Shown: positions 8,614-17,404, counted from the first letter of the stretch. The stretch is 64,000 nt of DNA from JBFGCM01 sp041581135 (GCA_041581135.1 JBFGCM010000004.1:1-64000), one strand, 5' to 3'. The notes: generated by a model from the letters alone, not told the origin. Numbers and translations: made by a program.

Positions 8614-9173
8614 GCGCTCTCCGGACGGAACGGCCGCTCCAACGTGTCGACCACCTCGGGCGGGGGCACGTGGTCGGCGAGCGGAGGCAGCTCGGCGAGG
8701 GTATCCACACCCAGCTTCTCGAGGAAGAGGTCGGAGGTGCCGTACAGGAGTGCGTGGCTCGACCCTTCGGCGCGCCCGAGTTCGACCACCAGCCCGCGGC
8801 GCTCCAGGGTGCGAAGCGCACGTTCGGAGTCGACGCCGCGGATCTCGGAGACCTGCGCACGCGACACCGGCTGTTTGTAGGCGACGACGGCCAGGGTCTC
8901 CAAGGCCGCCGCTGATAGGCGGGTGGCCCGCTCGGTGGCGGCGAACCGCTCCAGGTAGGCGCGCACGTCGGGGTGGGTGTAGAGCCGCCAACCCCCGGCC
9001 ACCTGCCGGAGCACGACGCCCCGGTCGGCCGCGGCGAGGTCGCTCTGGAGCTGCTCCAGGTGGTTCTCCACGTCGGCTCGCGACAGTTCCATGACCTGTG
9101 CCAGATCGCCCACCGTGATCGGTTCCTCGGCCACGAACAGGATGGCCTCGATGATCCGGCCCTCCGCGCTCAT
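8592..9173 (-). CDS. scpB: Segregation and condensation protein B
   Basis: This 193-aa winged-helix kleisin-interacting protein works with ScpA and SMC in chromosome condensation. Recognisable parts are IIEAILFVAEEPITVGDLAQ at the start, LRQVAGGWRLYTHPDV, and LETLAVVAYKQPVSRAQVSE plus IRGVDSERALRTLERRGLV, all characteristic of ScpB. The ATG at 9173 overlaps the scpA stop by 4 nt. A longer open frame upstream covers scpA antisense and is rejected. The C-terminal 22 nt overlap the start of rluB. Confidence 0.95.
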   Translation of the reverse strand: MSAEGRIIEAILFVAEEPITVGDLAQVMELSRADVENHLEQLQSDLAAADRGVVLRQVAGGWRLYTHPDVRAYLERFAATERATRLSAAALETLAVVAYKQPVSRAQVSEIRGVDSERALRTLERRGLVVELGRAEGSSHALLYGTSDLFLEKLGVDTLAELPPLADHVPPPEVVDTLERPFRPESASSESTS

Positions 9174-9931
9174 CGGGACCACTCGCTGGTGAGGAAGGGG
9201 GTCGTCTCGGACAAATGCTCCACGACGATCGGAGCATCCTTGGCTTCCTGCTGCACGCTCAACACACCCCATCGCGCCAATTCGAGGAGGGCGAGGAAGT
9301 ACGCCACCACCTCGATCTGACGATCGCAGTGCGCCACGAGCTCGTCGAAATCGGCACGGGCGGCGGCGGACACACGCCGACGGAGGTCGGCGATGGCGTC
9401 GTCCACCGACGGTATGTCGAGCTCCAGGTGGTCGAGGTCGGGCTCGGCCGGGCCGCGGGCGAACACGGCGTCGGCGATGGCGGCGAGCTGCGCCGGCGAG
9501 GTAGTGAGCGTGAGCGTGGGCGGAGCCGGGCGAATGTCATCGTCGAGACCGGCCAGGCGGGGCACGAAACGGGTCGATGCTTCGATGCGGTGTCGAATGA
9601 CGGCGGCAACATCCTTGAAGGTCAGACAGGCGAGCAAGCGGGACAGGAGACGATCGCGTTCCTCCGCCAGCGCCAGCTCCTCGTCGAGATCGACCTCGCG
9701 ATCGTCCGGCAGCAGGTGCCGCGCTTTCAGCTGGATCAGGGTGGCGGCGATGAGCAGGAACTCGCTGGTCACGTCCAGATCGAACTCGCGCATCATCTCC
9801 AATGTCTGGAGGTACTCACCGACGATGGCGGTCAGCGACAGCTCCGTGATCTCCAGCTGATGCGACGTGATCAGGTGGAGCAGCAAGTCGAGCGGCCCTT
9901 CGAACACGGGCGTCTTGATCTCGTAGCTCAT
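9170..9931 (-). CDS. scpA: Segregation and condensation protein A (kleisin)
   Basis: This 253-aa protein begins with FEGPLDLLLHLITSHQLEIT, the standard ScpA N-terminal SMC-binding helix region, followed by EYLQTLEMMREFDLDVTSEF and a C-terminal winged-helix part (FLALLELARWGVLSVQQ). ScpA bridges SMC heads. ATG 9931 is 7 nt downstream of the HD-protein stop. No SMC gene is in the window. In mycobacteria parA sits just upstream of scpA; here it does not. Confidence 0.95.
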   Translation of the reverse strand: MSYEIKTPVFEGPLDLLLHLITSHQLEITELSLTAIVGEYLQTLEMMREFDLDVTSEFLLIAATLIQLKARHLLPDDREVDLDEELALAEERDRLLSRLLACLTFKDVAAVIRHRIEASTRFVPRLAGLDDDIRPAPPTLTLTTSPAQLAAIADAVFARGPAEPDLDHLELDIPSVDDAIADLRRRVSAAARADFDELVAHCDRQIEVVAYFLALLELARWGVLSVQQEAKDAPIVVEHLSETTPFLTSEWSR

Positions 9932-9938
9932 GGGGGCG

Positions 9939-10490
9939 TCATCGTATTGCCGTAGGTGGAGCGTCCGGCATCTTTTCGCCGTGGTCGGCGGCCAACAGCA
10001 CTTCCCAGAGCGCGTCATCGAAGCCCTCGGGGGCGCGGTGCGGGTGATGGCGTGCGAACGCCACCACCAGTGGTTCGGCACCGACGGCTTCGAGGTCCTC
10101 CCCACCGAGCGAGGGATGGTTCACATACGTGCCGAGTCGCCCGGGTGGCGTGAAACCGGCGAGTCGTAGCAGCGTGGCCAGTGACCTTCCCACCGGCCCG
10201 AGCCGCGCATGGCGCTTGCCCACATCATGCAGGAGGCCGGCACGGGCGGCGAGGCGGTCCCCGGGACGCACCGAGAGCACCCGGCGAGCGGTCTCCAGGC
10301 CATGACGCCGGTCGGCGGTGTTCTGGCTCCAGAACAGCTCGCGTTCGGCGGGCGCGAGCAACGCTTCCACCTCCCCTTGCTCCCGGGGTCCGAGCGGGCG
10401 CGCCCGCAGATAGGCGAAGAACCGTTTGACGAGGTGTGCGGCGTAGGCGGACGTCAGCTTCAGGATCGGGCCGACTTGCAGGCGACACAC
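9939..10490 (-). CDS. HD-domain phosphohydrolase-like protein
   Basis: This protein of about 183 aa has an HD-domain signature: LLHDVGKRHARLG (His-Asp pair) after an upstream conserved His-containing helix (RRHGLETARRVL), and a downstream AFARHHPHRAPEGFDDALWEVLLAADHGEKM. HD proteins bind metal and hydrolyse phosphoester or nucleotide substrates; the substrate here is unknown. The GTG at 10490 is my best start, but the frame is open to an ATG at 10553, deeper inside the dksA-like gene, and CTG codons near 10460 are possible. It sits in the operon between the DksA/TraR gene and scpA. Confidence 0.8.
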   Translation of the reverse strand: MCRLQVGPILKLTSAYAAHLVKRFFAYLRARPLGPREQGEVEALLAPAERELFWSQNTADRRHGLETARRVLSVRPGDRLAARAGLLHDVGKRHARLGPVGRSLATLLRLAGFTPPGRLGTYVNHPSLGGEDLEAVGAEPLVVAFARHHPHRAPEGFDDALWEVLLAADHGEKMPDAPPTAIR

Positions 10491-10807
10491 ATCGTGGAGG
10501 TGGGGCGTGCCTCCAACCGGGCCGGGGCGATGGGCTCGCCGCAGCTGCTGCACTCGCCGTAGTTGCCTTCTTGGATGCGCCCCAGTGCCGAGTCGACGTC
10601 GTCGAGCGTCTTCATCAGCGTCTCGACCAGACCCAACACCTCGGTGCGCTCTGCAGTCGCCGCCGCGGCGTCGGCGAACCCGTCGCCGTAGTCGACATCG
10701 CCGGTCAACTCACCCTTCTCGTTGGCGCCGAGCTCTCCGAGCTGATGTACCAGCTTCTCGCGTTCCGCGGTGAGTGACTTGCGTGCTGAATCGATGTCGA
10801 TCGTCAT
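10460..10807 (-). CDS. DksA/TraR-type C4 zinc finger protein
   Basis: This 115-aa protein has an N-terminal coiled-coil region (residues about 5-70) containing GDVDYGDGFADAAAATAER, then LGRIQEGNYGECSSCGEPI and a second cysteine pair (MCVACK), which together form the C4 zinc finger of the TraR/DksA family. The pattern G-x-YG-x-C-x2-C-G is classic. Family members modulate RNA polymerase or are of unknown role in actinobacteria. It starts 11 nt downstream of xerD, in an arrangement where mycobacteria carry other genes including parA. Confidence 0.9.
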   Translation of the reverse strand: MTIDIDSARKSLTAEREKLVHQLGELGANEKGELTGDVDYGDGFADAAAATAERTEVLGLVETLMKTLDDVDSALGRIQEGNYGECSSCGEPIAPARLEARPTSTMCVACKSARS

Positions 10808-10818
10808 GGTCCAATCCC

Positions 10819-11718
10819 CTACCGGCTCCTGGGATGTGCGGAGACATACACCTCGTAGAGATGTCGCGGTGATACTCGCGTGTAGATCTGAGTTGTCGTG
10901 ATACTAGCGTGACCCAGCATCTCCTGGACCGTGCGCAGATCGGCGCCTCCCTCCACCATGTGGGTGGCGGCCGAATGACGTAACACGTGCGGCGAGACAT
11001 CCGACTCCGCCAGCCCTGCGGTTCGGGCCGCCTTCTTGACCACGGCGAAGACCCCCTGGCGAGAGAGCCTGCCCCCGCGGGCGTTCACGAACACCGCACC
11101 GGGGTCCCGCCGCCCCCCGATCAGTGAGCGGCGGGAGGGGAGGTAGGCGCGGATGGCTTTCACGGCCCAGCGCCCCACGGGCACGAGCCGCTCCTTCGAG
11201 CCCTTTCCCGTCACCACCGCGGTGGCCGATTCGAGGTCCAACCCCGACAGGTCGAGACCAGTCGCTTCACTCACCCGCACACCCGTGGCGTACATGAACT
11301 CGAGGAGCGCGCGGTCCCGTAGACCGAGGTCGGTGGTGTCTGATGCTGCCTCGAGCAACCGGGTGACGTCCTCGACCGTCAGAGCCTTGGGCAGGCCCCG
11401 GGCGGGGCGCGGACTCTCCACCAGGCGAGTGGGATCGCCCGCGGCCATGTCCTCACCGACCAAGAAGCGGTGCAGACCCCGCACCGCCGCCACCTTCCGG
11501 GCGATGGTCGCCGGCGCCAGGTCGCCCATCGAGGCGACGAACCCCGAGACGAGCTCCGCGTTGGGCTCGGCCCCGTCCAGGTAGGCGGCGTACTGGCTGA
11601 GATCCCGCCGATAGGCGGCAACGGTGTTCGCCGCCAGGCCGCGTTCGCTGGACAGTGCCGCCAAGAACTCCTCGATCCCGTCGTGTAGGTCGATCGTGTC
11701 CGGGGCGGAGCCGGTCAT
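10819..11718 (-). CDS. xerD: Tyrosine recombinase XerD
   Basis: This 299-aa site-specific recombinase resolves chromosome dimers at dif. It has an N-terminal SAM-like domain (FLAALSSERGLAANTVAAYR) and a C-terminal catalytic domain. The catalytic set is visible: Arg in ATGVRVSEATGL, Lys in GKGSKERLVPV, HVLRHSAATH (His, Arg), LGHASITTTQIY (His, Tyr nucleophile). Location between the NUDIX/pyrG genes and scpAB is conserved in actinobacteria, which supports housekeeping XerD rather than a mobile-element integrase. Confidence 0.93.
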   Translation of the reverse strand: MTGSAPDTIDLHDGIEEFLAALSSERGLAANTVAAYRRDLSQYAAYLDGAEPNAELVSGFVASMGDLAPATIARKVAAVRGLHRFLVGEDMAAGDPTRLVESPRPARGLPKALTVEDVTRLLEAASDTTDLGLRDRALLEFMYATGVRVSEATGLDLSGLDLESATAVVTGKGSKERLVPVGRWAVKAIRAYLPSRRSLIGGRRDPGAVFVNARGGRLSRQGVFAVVKKAARTAGLAESDVSPHVLRHSAATHMVEGGADLRTVQEMLGHASITTTQIYTRVSPRHLYEVYVSAHPRSR

Positions 11719-12269
11719 GCCGGAGGCGAGTACATGCGCTGTGCCGTCAGGCGCAATCCGATGATGGTCTTCCCGTCCCGGATCTCACCATTGGCGGCGC
11801 GGGTCGCGGCCTCATCGAGCGGCAACCGTACGATCTCGGCGAGTCGCTCCTCGGGCCCATCGGGCCGGGTCGGCACCGGGTGCAGATCGGATGCCAGGTA
11901 CACGTGCATGTACTCGTCGGTGAACCCTGGCGCCGTGTAGTACGACGTGAGCCACTCCAGCTCACCGGGGCGGTACCCGACCTCCTCTTCGCACTCCCGC
12001 ACGGCTGCCTCGAGGGGATCCTCATCCGGATGATCGAGCTTGCCGGCCGGTGCCTCGAGCAGCCACGCACCTGCCGGGGCCCGAAACTGCCGAATGAGGA
12101 TCACGTCACCGTCGACGAACGGGATCACCGTCACCGCATCGGGGTGCAAGACGATCTCGCGTTCCATGGTGGACCCGTCGGGGACGATCAGCTCCTGGCG
12201 CACGATACGCATGAAGGAGGTGCGAGCAATCTCGTGCTCCCTCACCACCCGGAAGTCCCCGGGCGCCAC
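11715..12269 (-). CDS. NUDIX hydrolase, ADP-ribose pyrophosphatase-like
   Basis: This 184-aa protein resembles NudF/Rv1700-type ADP-ribose diphosphatases. It has an N-terminal strand domain (EIARTSFMRIVRQELIVPDG) and a Nudix helix with RECEEEVGY, preceded by APAGKLDHPDEDPLEAAV; one extra residue sits between the Gly and first Glu of the box compared with the consensus. The GTG start at 12269 lies 3 nt after the pyrG stop, and the end overlaps xerD by 4 nt. The pyrG-nudix-xerD order matches mycobacteria, which supports the ADP-ribose pyrophosphatase call. Confidence 0.9.
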   Translation of the reverse strand: MAPGDFRVVREHEIARTSFMRIVRQELIVPDGSTMEREIVLHPDAVTVIPFVDGDVILIRQFRAPAGAWLLEAPAGKLDHPDEDPLEAAVRECEEEVGYRPGELEWLTSYYTAPGFTDEYMHVYLASDLHPVPTRPDGPEERLAEIVRLPLDEAATRAANGEIRDGKTIIGLRLTAQRMYSPPA

Positions 12270-12272
12270 GGC

Positions 12273-13946
12273 TCAGCCGGCGTGCTCGGCGTGGGAATCC
12301 GGCGCCATCGCCGCCGTTTCACCACTGGCCGCATCCGAGAGCTCACCCCACTTGTGATCGACTGCCGCCTCCATGAAGCCGGCGAACATCGGGTGGGGAT
12401 TGTCGGGCCGTGACTTGAACTCGGGATGGAACTGCGAGGCGATGAAGAACGGATGGGACGGCAGCTCGACGATCTCCACCAGGCGCTCGTCCGGTGAGAT
12501 GCCCGACAGCCGCAGCCCGGCCGCCTCGAGGTCGTTGCGATAGCGGTTGTTCACCTCGAAGCGGTGGCGGTGCCGCTCGTACACCAACGACTCGCCGTAG
12601 AGTCGAGCGGCGAGGGACCCCTCGGCCAGCTTCGCCGGATAGACGCCGAGGCGCATGGTGCCCCCGACATCCTCCACGGCGTGCTGGCTCTCCATGAGAT
12701 CGATGACCGGGTGCGGCGTGGTGGGGGCGAACTCGGCGCTGTTGGCGTCCGACAGCCCCAGCTCGGACCGGGCGAACTCGATCACTGCGCATTGGAGGCC
12801 GAGGCAGAGACCCAGGAAGGGGATCCCGTGCTCGCGGGCGTACCGCACGGCGGCGACCTTGCCCTCGATACCGCGCACCCCGAAGCCACCGGGCACCAGG
12901 ATGCCGTGTACTCCTTCGAGGTAGGAATCAGCGAGGAGGCCCTCGACGTCATCAGCCGAGACCCACCGGATCTCCGCTTGGACGCCGGCGGCCAGCGCAC
13001 CATGACGCACCGCCTCCACCACCGACAGGTAGGCGTCGGGCAGATCGACGTACTTGCCGACCACGCCGATGGTCACCGTGTCCGAAGGGTTGTCCATGCG
13101 CTGCACCATGGACTGCCAGGTCTCGAGATCGGGTGGAGCCGTCTCGAGGTGCAGGACCCGACACACCACCTCGTCGAATCCGGCTTCGTGCAGCAGCAGC
13201 GGGACCGCGTAGATGTTCGCGGCGTCGGTGGCATTGACCACCGCGTCGGCGTCGACGTCACAGAACAGGCTGATCTTGCGGCGAGCGGCGTCATCGATGG
13301 GACGATCCGAGCGCACCACGATGGCGTCCGCCTGGATGCCGCGGCTGCGCAGCTCCGCTACGGAGTGTTGGGTGGGCTTCGTCTTCAGCTCCTCGGAGGC
13401 CGCCAGGTAGGGCACGAGCGTGACGTGGACGTACGCCGTGTTCATCCGTCCGACGTCTTTGCGCATCTGACGAATCGCCTCCAAGAACGGCAGGCTCTCG
13501 ATGTCGCCGACGGTGCCGCCGACCTCCGTGATCACGACGTCCACGTCGTCGCGATCCCCGAGCTTGCGGATGCGCGCCTTGATCTCATTGGTGATGTGAG
13601 GAATCACCTGGACGGTGTCACCGAGGTAGTCGCCGCGCCGCTCCTTCTGGATGACGGTCTGATAGATGGCACCCGTGGTCACGTTCGAGCTTCGGGAGAG
13701 GTTGGCGCCCGTGAACCGCTCGTAGTGACCGAGGTCGAGATCGGTCTCGCCGCCGTCGTCGGTGACGAAGACCTCGCCGTGCTGGAACGGGTTCATCGTC
13801 CCAGGGTCGACGTTGATGTACGGGTCGAGCTTCTGGATGACGACCCGGAGGCCCCGAGCGGTGAGGAGTCGGCCCAACGAGGCTGCGGTGATGCCCTTGC
13901 CGAGGCTCGACGCAACCCCTCCGGTGACGAATACGAACTTGGTCAA
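12273..13946 (-). CDS. pyrG: CTP synthase
   Basis: This 557-aa enzyme aminates UTP to CTP using glutamine. The N-terminal synthetase domain starts TKFVFVTGGVASSLGKG; the C-terminal class I glutaminase has the nucleophile in FLGLCLGLQCAVIEF and a late HPEF. Length is family-typical. The start codon is TTG at 13946, with GTAGGAG four nt upstream; the product begins at the conserved TKFVFVTGG, so the rare codon is well supported. A candidate -10 lies at 13975-13980. The C-terminal tail (about 25 residues after HPEF-KSRPDNPHPMF) is a variable extension. Confidence 0.97.
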   Translation of the reverse strand: MTKFVFVTGGVASSLGKGITAASLGRLLTARGLRVVIQKLDPYINVDPGTMNPFQHGEVFVTDDGGETDLDLGHYERFTGANLSRSSNVTTGAIYQTVIQKERRGDYLGDTVQVIPHITNEIKARIRKLGDRDDVDVVITEVGGTVGDIESLPFLEAIRQMRKDVGRMNTAYVHVTLVPYLAASEELKTKPTQHSVAELRSRGIQADAIVVRSDRPIDDAARRKISLFCDVDADAVVNATDAANIYAVPLLLHEAGFDEVVCRVLHLETAPPDLETWQSMVQRMDNPSDTVTIGVVGKYVDLPDAYLSVVEAVRHGALAAGVQAEIRWVSADDVEGLLADSYLEGVHGILVPGGFGVRGIEGKVAAVRYAREHGIPFLGLCLGLQCAVIEFARSELGLSDANSAEFAPTTPHPVIDLMESQHAVEDVGGTMRLGVYPAKLAEGSLAARLYGESLVYERHRHRFEVNNRYRNDLEAAGLRLSGISPDERLVEIVELPSHPFFIASQFHPEFKSRPDNPHPMFAGFMEAAVDHKWGELSDAASGETAAMAPDSHAEHAG

Positions 13947-13974
13947 TGGCTCCTACTCCGGCCGGGAAGGTGGC

Positions 13975-13980
13975 ATTGTA
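13975..13980 (-). promoter_or_regulatory. Candidate -10 box for pyrG
   Basis: On the minus strand TACAAT lies 29 nt upstream of the pyrG TTG start in the 61-nt gap after recN. The -35 region is not a clear match, so this is a moderate-confidence promoter that would let pyrG be transcribed independently of recN. Confidence 0.4.
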
Positions 13981-14007
13981 GCAGTGGCCCCCGAACCGCC
14001 AGGGACC

Positions 14008-15618
14008 TCATGGGCGGCCCGCCCGCGCCATGAGCTCGGCGGCGTGTGCCCGGGCCTCCCGGCTCTCCGGCATGCCGGACAGCATGCGAGACAGCTCCTC
14101 CAGGCGCTCGTCACCATGGACGCGGTGGACGGTAGCGGTGTTGCCCGTCCGTGTGACCACGAAGTGGGCATCGGCGAAGGCAGCAACCTGGGGCAGGTGG
14201 GTGACGCACAGCACCTGGCGGCCGGCGGCGAGCGCGGCGAGCTTCTCCCCCAACGCCAGGGCGGTGGCGCCGCCGACTCCTGCGTCGACCTCGTCGAAGG
14301 CGACGACGGGAACATCATCGACACCGGCGGCGAGGCGCAACGCCAACACGATGCGGCTGAGCTCACCTCCCGACGCCACTCGCGCGACCGGCCCCGGGTC
14401 CAATGCGGCATCGGAGGCGAACACGAGCTCGACGGAGTCTGCTCCGTGGGCGGTGGGCTCGATCGGCGCGAGATCGAACCGGACGAGCGGCGCCTCGAAG
14501 CCGAGTTCCATGAGATGACGGACCGCCCGCTCCCCCAGCAGGGCCGCCGAGTCGCGGCGCGCCTCACCGAGCGCCACGCCGGCCAGCGCCACCGCCTCGA
14601 GGGCTTCCGCCACGCGCTCATCCAGGGTGGCGGCGTCCCCCAGCACTTGTTCCAACTGCTGGATCCGCGTGACGGCGGCGTCCCCGAACGAGAGCACCTC
14701 TGCCAAGTCCTTGCCGTACTTCCTCTTCAGATCGCCGAGGAGGGCGAGCCGTTGCTCCACACGCTGCAGCGACTCGGGATCGTGCTCGATGACCGACACC
14801 TCGGCGTGAACGCCCGAGCGCAGCTCGGTGAGGGCGACTGCGACTTCGGAAGCCTGATCGGCAATCGGTGCCAGCGAAGTGTCGACGCGAGCCAACCGCT
14901 GTAGCTCACCGACGATCGTGGCGACGGCATCTGCGATCCCATCGTCATCGCCGAGGAGCCGATCCACGCCGGCCAGGCCCTCCACCAGACCCTCCGCGTT
15001 GCGTAGCCGGGTGGCCGCCGTGGCCAGCTGCTGGTCGTCGCCGGGGGCGAAACCGGCGTCGGCGATCTCGGCGGCCTGGAAGCGCACCATGTCGAGCTCT
15101 CGTTCCAGTGCACGCGGGTCAGCGCCGGCCCGAGCGGCCTCCTCCCGCAGTTCGGCGTATGCCGTCCATGCCTCGCGGTAGCGACGGAGCACCACCGCAG
15201 GAACCGCGGAGTCGACCAGGAGGCGTACTCCGGCCGCCGACGTCAGGGAGAGATGATCGTGCTGGCCGACGATCTCGACCAGCGGACTCACCCGCTCCCG
15301 TAGCGCTCCCGCCGGCACGGCGCCGCCGTCGAGGTAGGCCTTGCTGCGCCCGGCGGCCACGACGCGACGGCCGACACCGACTTCGGCGTCGTCGACGACG
15401 AACCGACCGTCGACCCGCGCTTCGGAGCCGACCGGACCTACGTGTTGGGACGAGGCCTGGGCGCCGCTGAGCAGACGCAGGGCCCCCAGCAACAGGGTCT
15501 TGCCGGCACCGGTCTCACCGGTGACGACGACGAAGCCGGGCCCCGGCTCGATGACCGCCTGCTCGATGAGCCCGAGGTTCGAGACGATCAGCTCGTCAAG
15601 CACGGCCAAACTCGTCAT
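14008..15618 (-). CDS. recN: DNA repair protein RecN
   Basis: This 536-aa SMC-like ATPase acts in double-strand break repair. The N-terminus has LDELIVSNLGLIEQAVIEPG and Walker A GETGAGKTLLLGALRLL. The middle is coiled-coil (residues about 150-360). The C-terminal ABC signature is in ARVASGGELSRIVLAL and the Walker B Asp in DDVPVVAFDEVDAGVGG. ATG 15618 (MTSLAVLDEL) was chosen because homologues start at this point; ATG 15627 is also possible. The 5' end overlaps nadK by 23 nt. Confidence 0.95.
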   Translation of the reverse strand: MTSLAVLDELIVSNLGLIEQAVIEPGPGFVVVTGETGAGKTLLLGALRLLSGAQASSQHVGPVGSEARVDGRFVVDDAEVGVGRRVVAAGRSKAYLDGGAVPAGALRERVSPLVEIVGQHDHLSLTSAAGVRLLVDSAVPAVVLRRYREAWTAYAELREEAARAGADPRALERELDMVRFQAAEIADAGFAPGDDQQLATAATRLRNAEGLVEGLAGVDRLLGDDDGIADAVATIVGELQRLARVDTSLAPIADQASEVAVALTELRSGVHAEVSVIEHDPESLQRVEQRLALLGDLKRKYGKDLAEVLSFGDAAVTRIQQLEQVLGDAATLDERVAEALEAVALAGVALGEARRDSAALLGERAVRHLMELGFEAPLVRFDLAPIEPTAHGADSVELVFASDAALDPGPVARVASGGELSRIVLALRLAAGVDDVPVVAFDEVDAGVGGATALALGEKLAALAAGRQVLCVTHLPQVAAFADAHFVVTRTGNTATVHRVHGDERLEELSRMLSGMPESREARAHAAELMARAGRP

Positions 15619-16399
15619 GGATGGCATGAGGGAACCGATGCCCGTCGAAGGTGAGAACGCGGAGCGGCGTGTCACCGCGCGTCACCTCGATCACCCCGCC
15701 GGCTTCGAGGGTTCCGGCTTCACGGCCGTCGTAGTTGACGCGAACCGGGCGATCGCTACCCACCCGGAACCGGATCCGAGCGTCGGGTCTGAGCACCACC
15801 GGCCGGGTGAAGGCACTGTGGGAAGCGACGGGGGTGATCAACAGCGCCGCCAGGTTGGGATCGACCGCCGGCCCACCGGCTGAGAACGAGTAGGCCGTAG
15901 AACCGGTCGGGGTGGCCACGATCACCGCATCGGCGCGGTACGTGGTGAAAGGTTCGTCGTCCACCTCCACTTCGAGATGCACCACCCGTTGGCTGACCAC
16001 CTTCTCGATGACGACGTCGTTGACCCCCACCACGGTGGTGCCCCCGGGGAGGTGCGCGGCGACGGTGACCCGTTGCGTCTCTCCGAAGATACCGGTACCG
16101 AGCCGCTCGGCGGCGAGATCGATCTCGTCGCTCCGGACCTCCGTGAGGTACCCGACATAGCCGACGTTCACCCCGAACACGGGGACACCCGACACCAGCG
16201 CAGCCCCGGCAGCGGCCAGGAAGGTGCCGTCGCCGCCGACGGCGGCGATGACATCGACATCGGAGGCGCCTTCGGCGTCGAGCTCGGCCAACTCGACGAG
16301 AGCGGCTTCGACACCGGCACGGCGCGCCGCGGCGATCAGCTCGTCGGCGACGTCAGTGGCTTCCTTGCGGGACGGGTGGGCAAGTACGGCGAGCTTCAC
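15596..16399 (-). CDS. nadK: NAD kinase
   Basis: This 267-aa enzyme phosphorylates NAD to NADP. The GGDGT motif (VIAAVGGDGTFLAAA) and the glycine-rich NE/D-containing region (VVGVNDVVIEKV), plus TPTGSTAYSFSAGGP, are diagnostic. The GTG start at 16399 overlaps the tlyA stop by 4 nt and puts KLAVLAHPSR, a normal NadK N-terminus, at the beginning. The tlyA-nadK-recN order is the same as in mycobacteria. Confidence 0.96.
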   Translation of the reverse strand: MKLAVLAHPSRKEATDVADELIAAARRAGVEAALVELAELDAEGASDVDVIAAVGGDGTFLAAAGAALVSGVPVFGVNVGYVGYLTEVRSDEIDLAAERLGTGIFGETQRVTVAAHLPGGTTVVGVNDVVIEKVVSQRVVHLEVEVDDEPFTTYRADAVIVATPTGSTAYSFSAGGPAVDPNLAALLITPVASHSAFTRPVVLRPDARIRFRVGSDRPVRVNYDGREAGTLEAGGVIEVTRGDTPLRVLTFDGHRFPHAIHDEFGRA

Positions 16400-17175
16400 G
16401 CGGCGACCACCGCGGCGATGGTGGAGTCCTTCAGCCCGGCGCAATCCTCTCGGAGGTGGAGCAGGAACTCGCGATTGCCCTTGGTGCCGGTGATGGGCGA
16501 GGCCATGACATCGCAGGCGGCGACGTCAGAGGCGCCGAAGGCATCTACCACCGAGCGGATCGCCGCAGCGTGCAGACGTTGATCGCGCACCACACCCTTG
16601 GCGCCGACCTCGTCCTTGCCGACCTCGAACTGTGGCTTCACCAGCACGACATGATCGGTCCCCGGTCCGCCCATCGCCACCAGGTGAGGTGCGACGACGG
16701 CCAGGCCGATGAACGACACGTCGCATACGACGAGGTCGAACGGAGCGCCGACCTCTTCCGGGTCGGCATGTCGAATGTTGGTGCGCTCCATGACTCTCAC
16801 CCGGGAGTCGTTGCGCAGGCGCCAGTCGAGCTGGTTATGGCCGACGTCGAGTGCGACCACCGAGGCCGCCTGACGTTGCAGCAGGCAGTCGGTGAACCCG
16901 CCGGTCGACGCCCCCACATCGAGGCAGGTGCGCCCCTGCGGGTCGATCTCGAAATGATCGAGCGCCGCCGCCAGCTTCAATCCGCCGCGCCCCACGTAGG
17001 GGTGGGTCGGCGCCACGAGATGGACCGGATCCGCCGGAGCCACCATGGTGGCCGCCTTGGGGACCACGACGCCGGCGACCTCAACCAGCCCGGCTTCTAT
17101 GGCGCGCTGCGCCTCCGCACGGCTCGCCACGAGGTGGCGCCGAACCAGCTCGGCGTCGAGGCGGCGACGGGTCAT
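16396..17175 (-). CDS. tlyA: TlyA family rRNA (cytidine-2'-O)-methyltransferase / hemolysin-like
   Basis: This 259-aa protein has an N-terminal S4 domain (RLDAELVRRHLVASRAEAQR) and a SAM-dependent methyltransferase domain (CLDVGASTGGFTDCLLQ, DLVVCDVSFIGL). TlyA of mycobacteria methylates cytidines in 16S and 23S rRNA and gives capreomycin sensitivity. The ATG at 17175 overlaps the small upstream gene by 4 nt, and the end overlaps nadK by 4 nt. Length is typical (about 250-270 aa). Confidence 0.95.
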   Translation of the reverse strand: MTRRRLDAELVRRHLVASRAEAQRAIEAGLVEVAGVVVPKAATMVAPADPVHLVAPTHPYVGRGGLKLAAALDHFEIDPQGRTCLDVGASTGGFTDCLLQRQAASVVALDVGHNQLDWRLRNDSRVRVMERTNIRHADPEEVGAPFDLVVCDVSFIGLAVVAPHLVAMGGPGTDHVVLVKPQFEVGKDEVGAKGVVRDQRLHAAAIRSVVDAFGASDVAACDVMASPITGTKGNREFLLHLREDCAGLKDSTIAAVVAA

Positions 17176-17366
17176 TCTTCGATCGTGAGCTGCTGTGGCT
17201 CAGGTGTGCCGGTGGCGTCCAGCTCGGTGGAGAGATCCGCGGCGATGCGCTCGGCGAGATCGGCCGCGGCCGCCGGGTCCGCTGCCGCCAACTCATCGAG
17301 ACGTGCGTCCCACCCTTCCGCTGCGGGGGCAGCGGGGTCGTCGCTACGGTCGGGCGTAGTATCCAT
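17172..17366 (-). CDS. Small hypothetical protein upstream of tlyA
   Basis: This 64-aa acidic, Ala/Asp-rich, soluble protein (MDTTPDRSDDPAAPAAEGWD at the start, QQLTIEE at the end) has a predicted helical core. It overlaps tlyA by 4 nt, which suggests coupled translation. It sits in the same place as the small Rv1693-type gene between the HAD phosphatase and tlyA of M. tuberculosis, but I cannot show sequence homology. I do not recognise a family. An in-frame start further upstream (17432) lies across the rhomboid start and is rejected. Confidence 0.6.
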   Translation of the reverse strand: MDTTPDRSDDPAAPAAEGWDARLDELAAADPAAAADLAERIAADLSTELDATGTPEPQQLTIEE

Positions 17367-17404
17367 GGAGCCATTATCGCTCGGCGATCTGACAGGAACG
17401 AACA

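Noticed and set aside
10819..11718. XerD as integrase of a mobile element
   Set aside because: Position in the conserved pyrG-nudix-xerD-scpAB order fits housekeeping XerD; no element boundaries or other mobile genes are seen.
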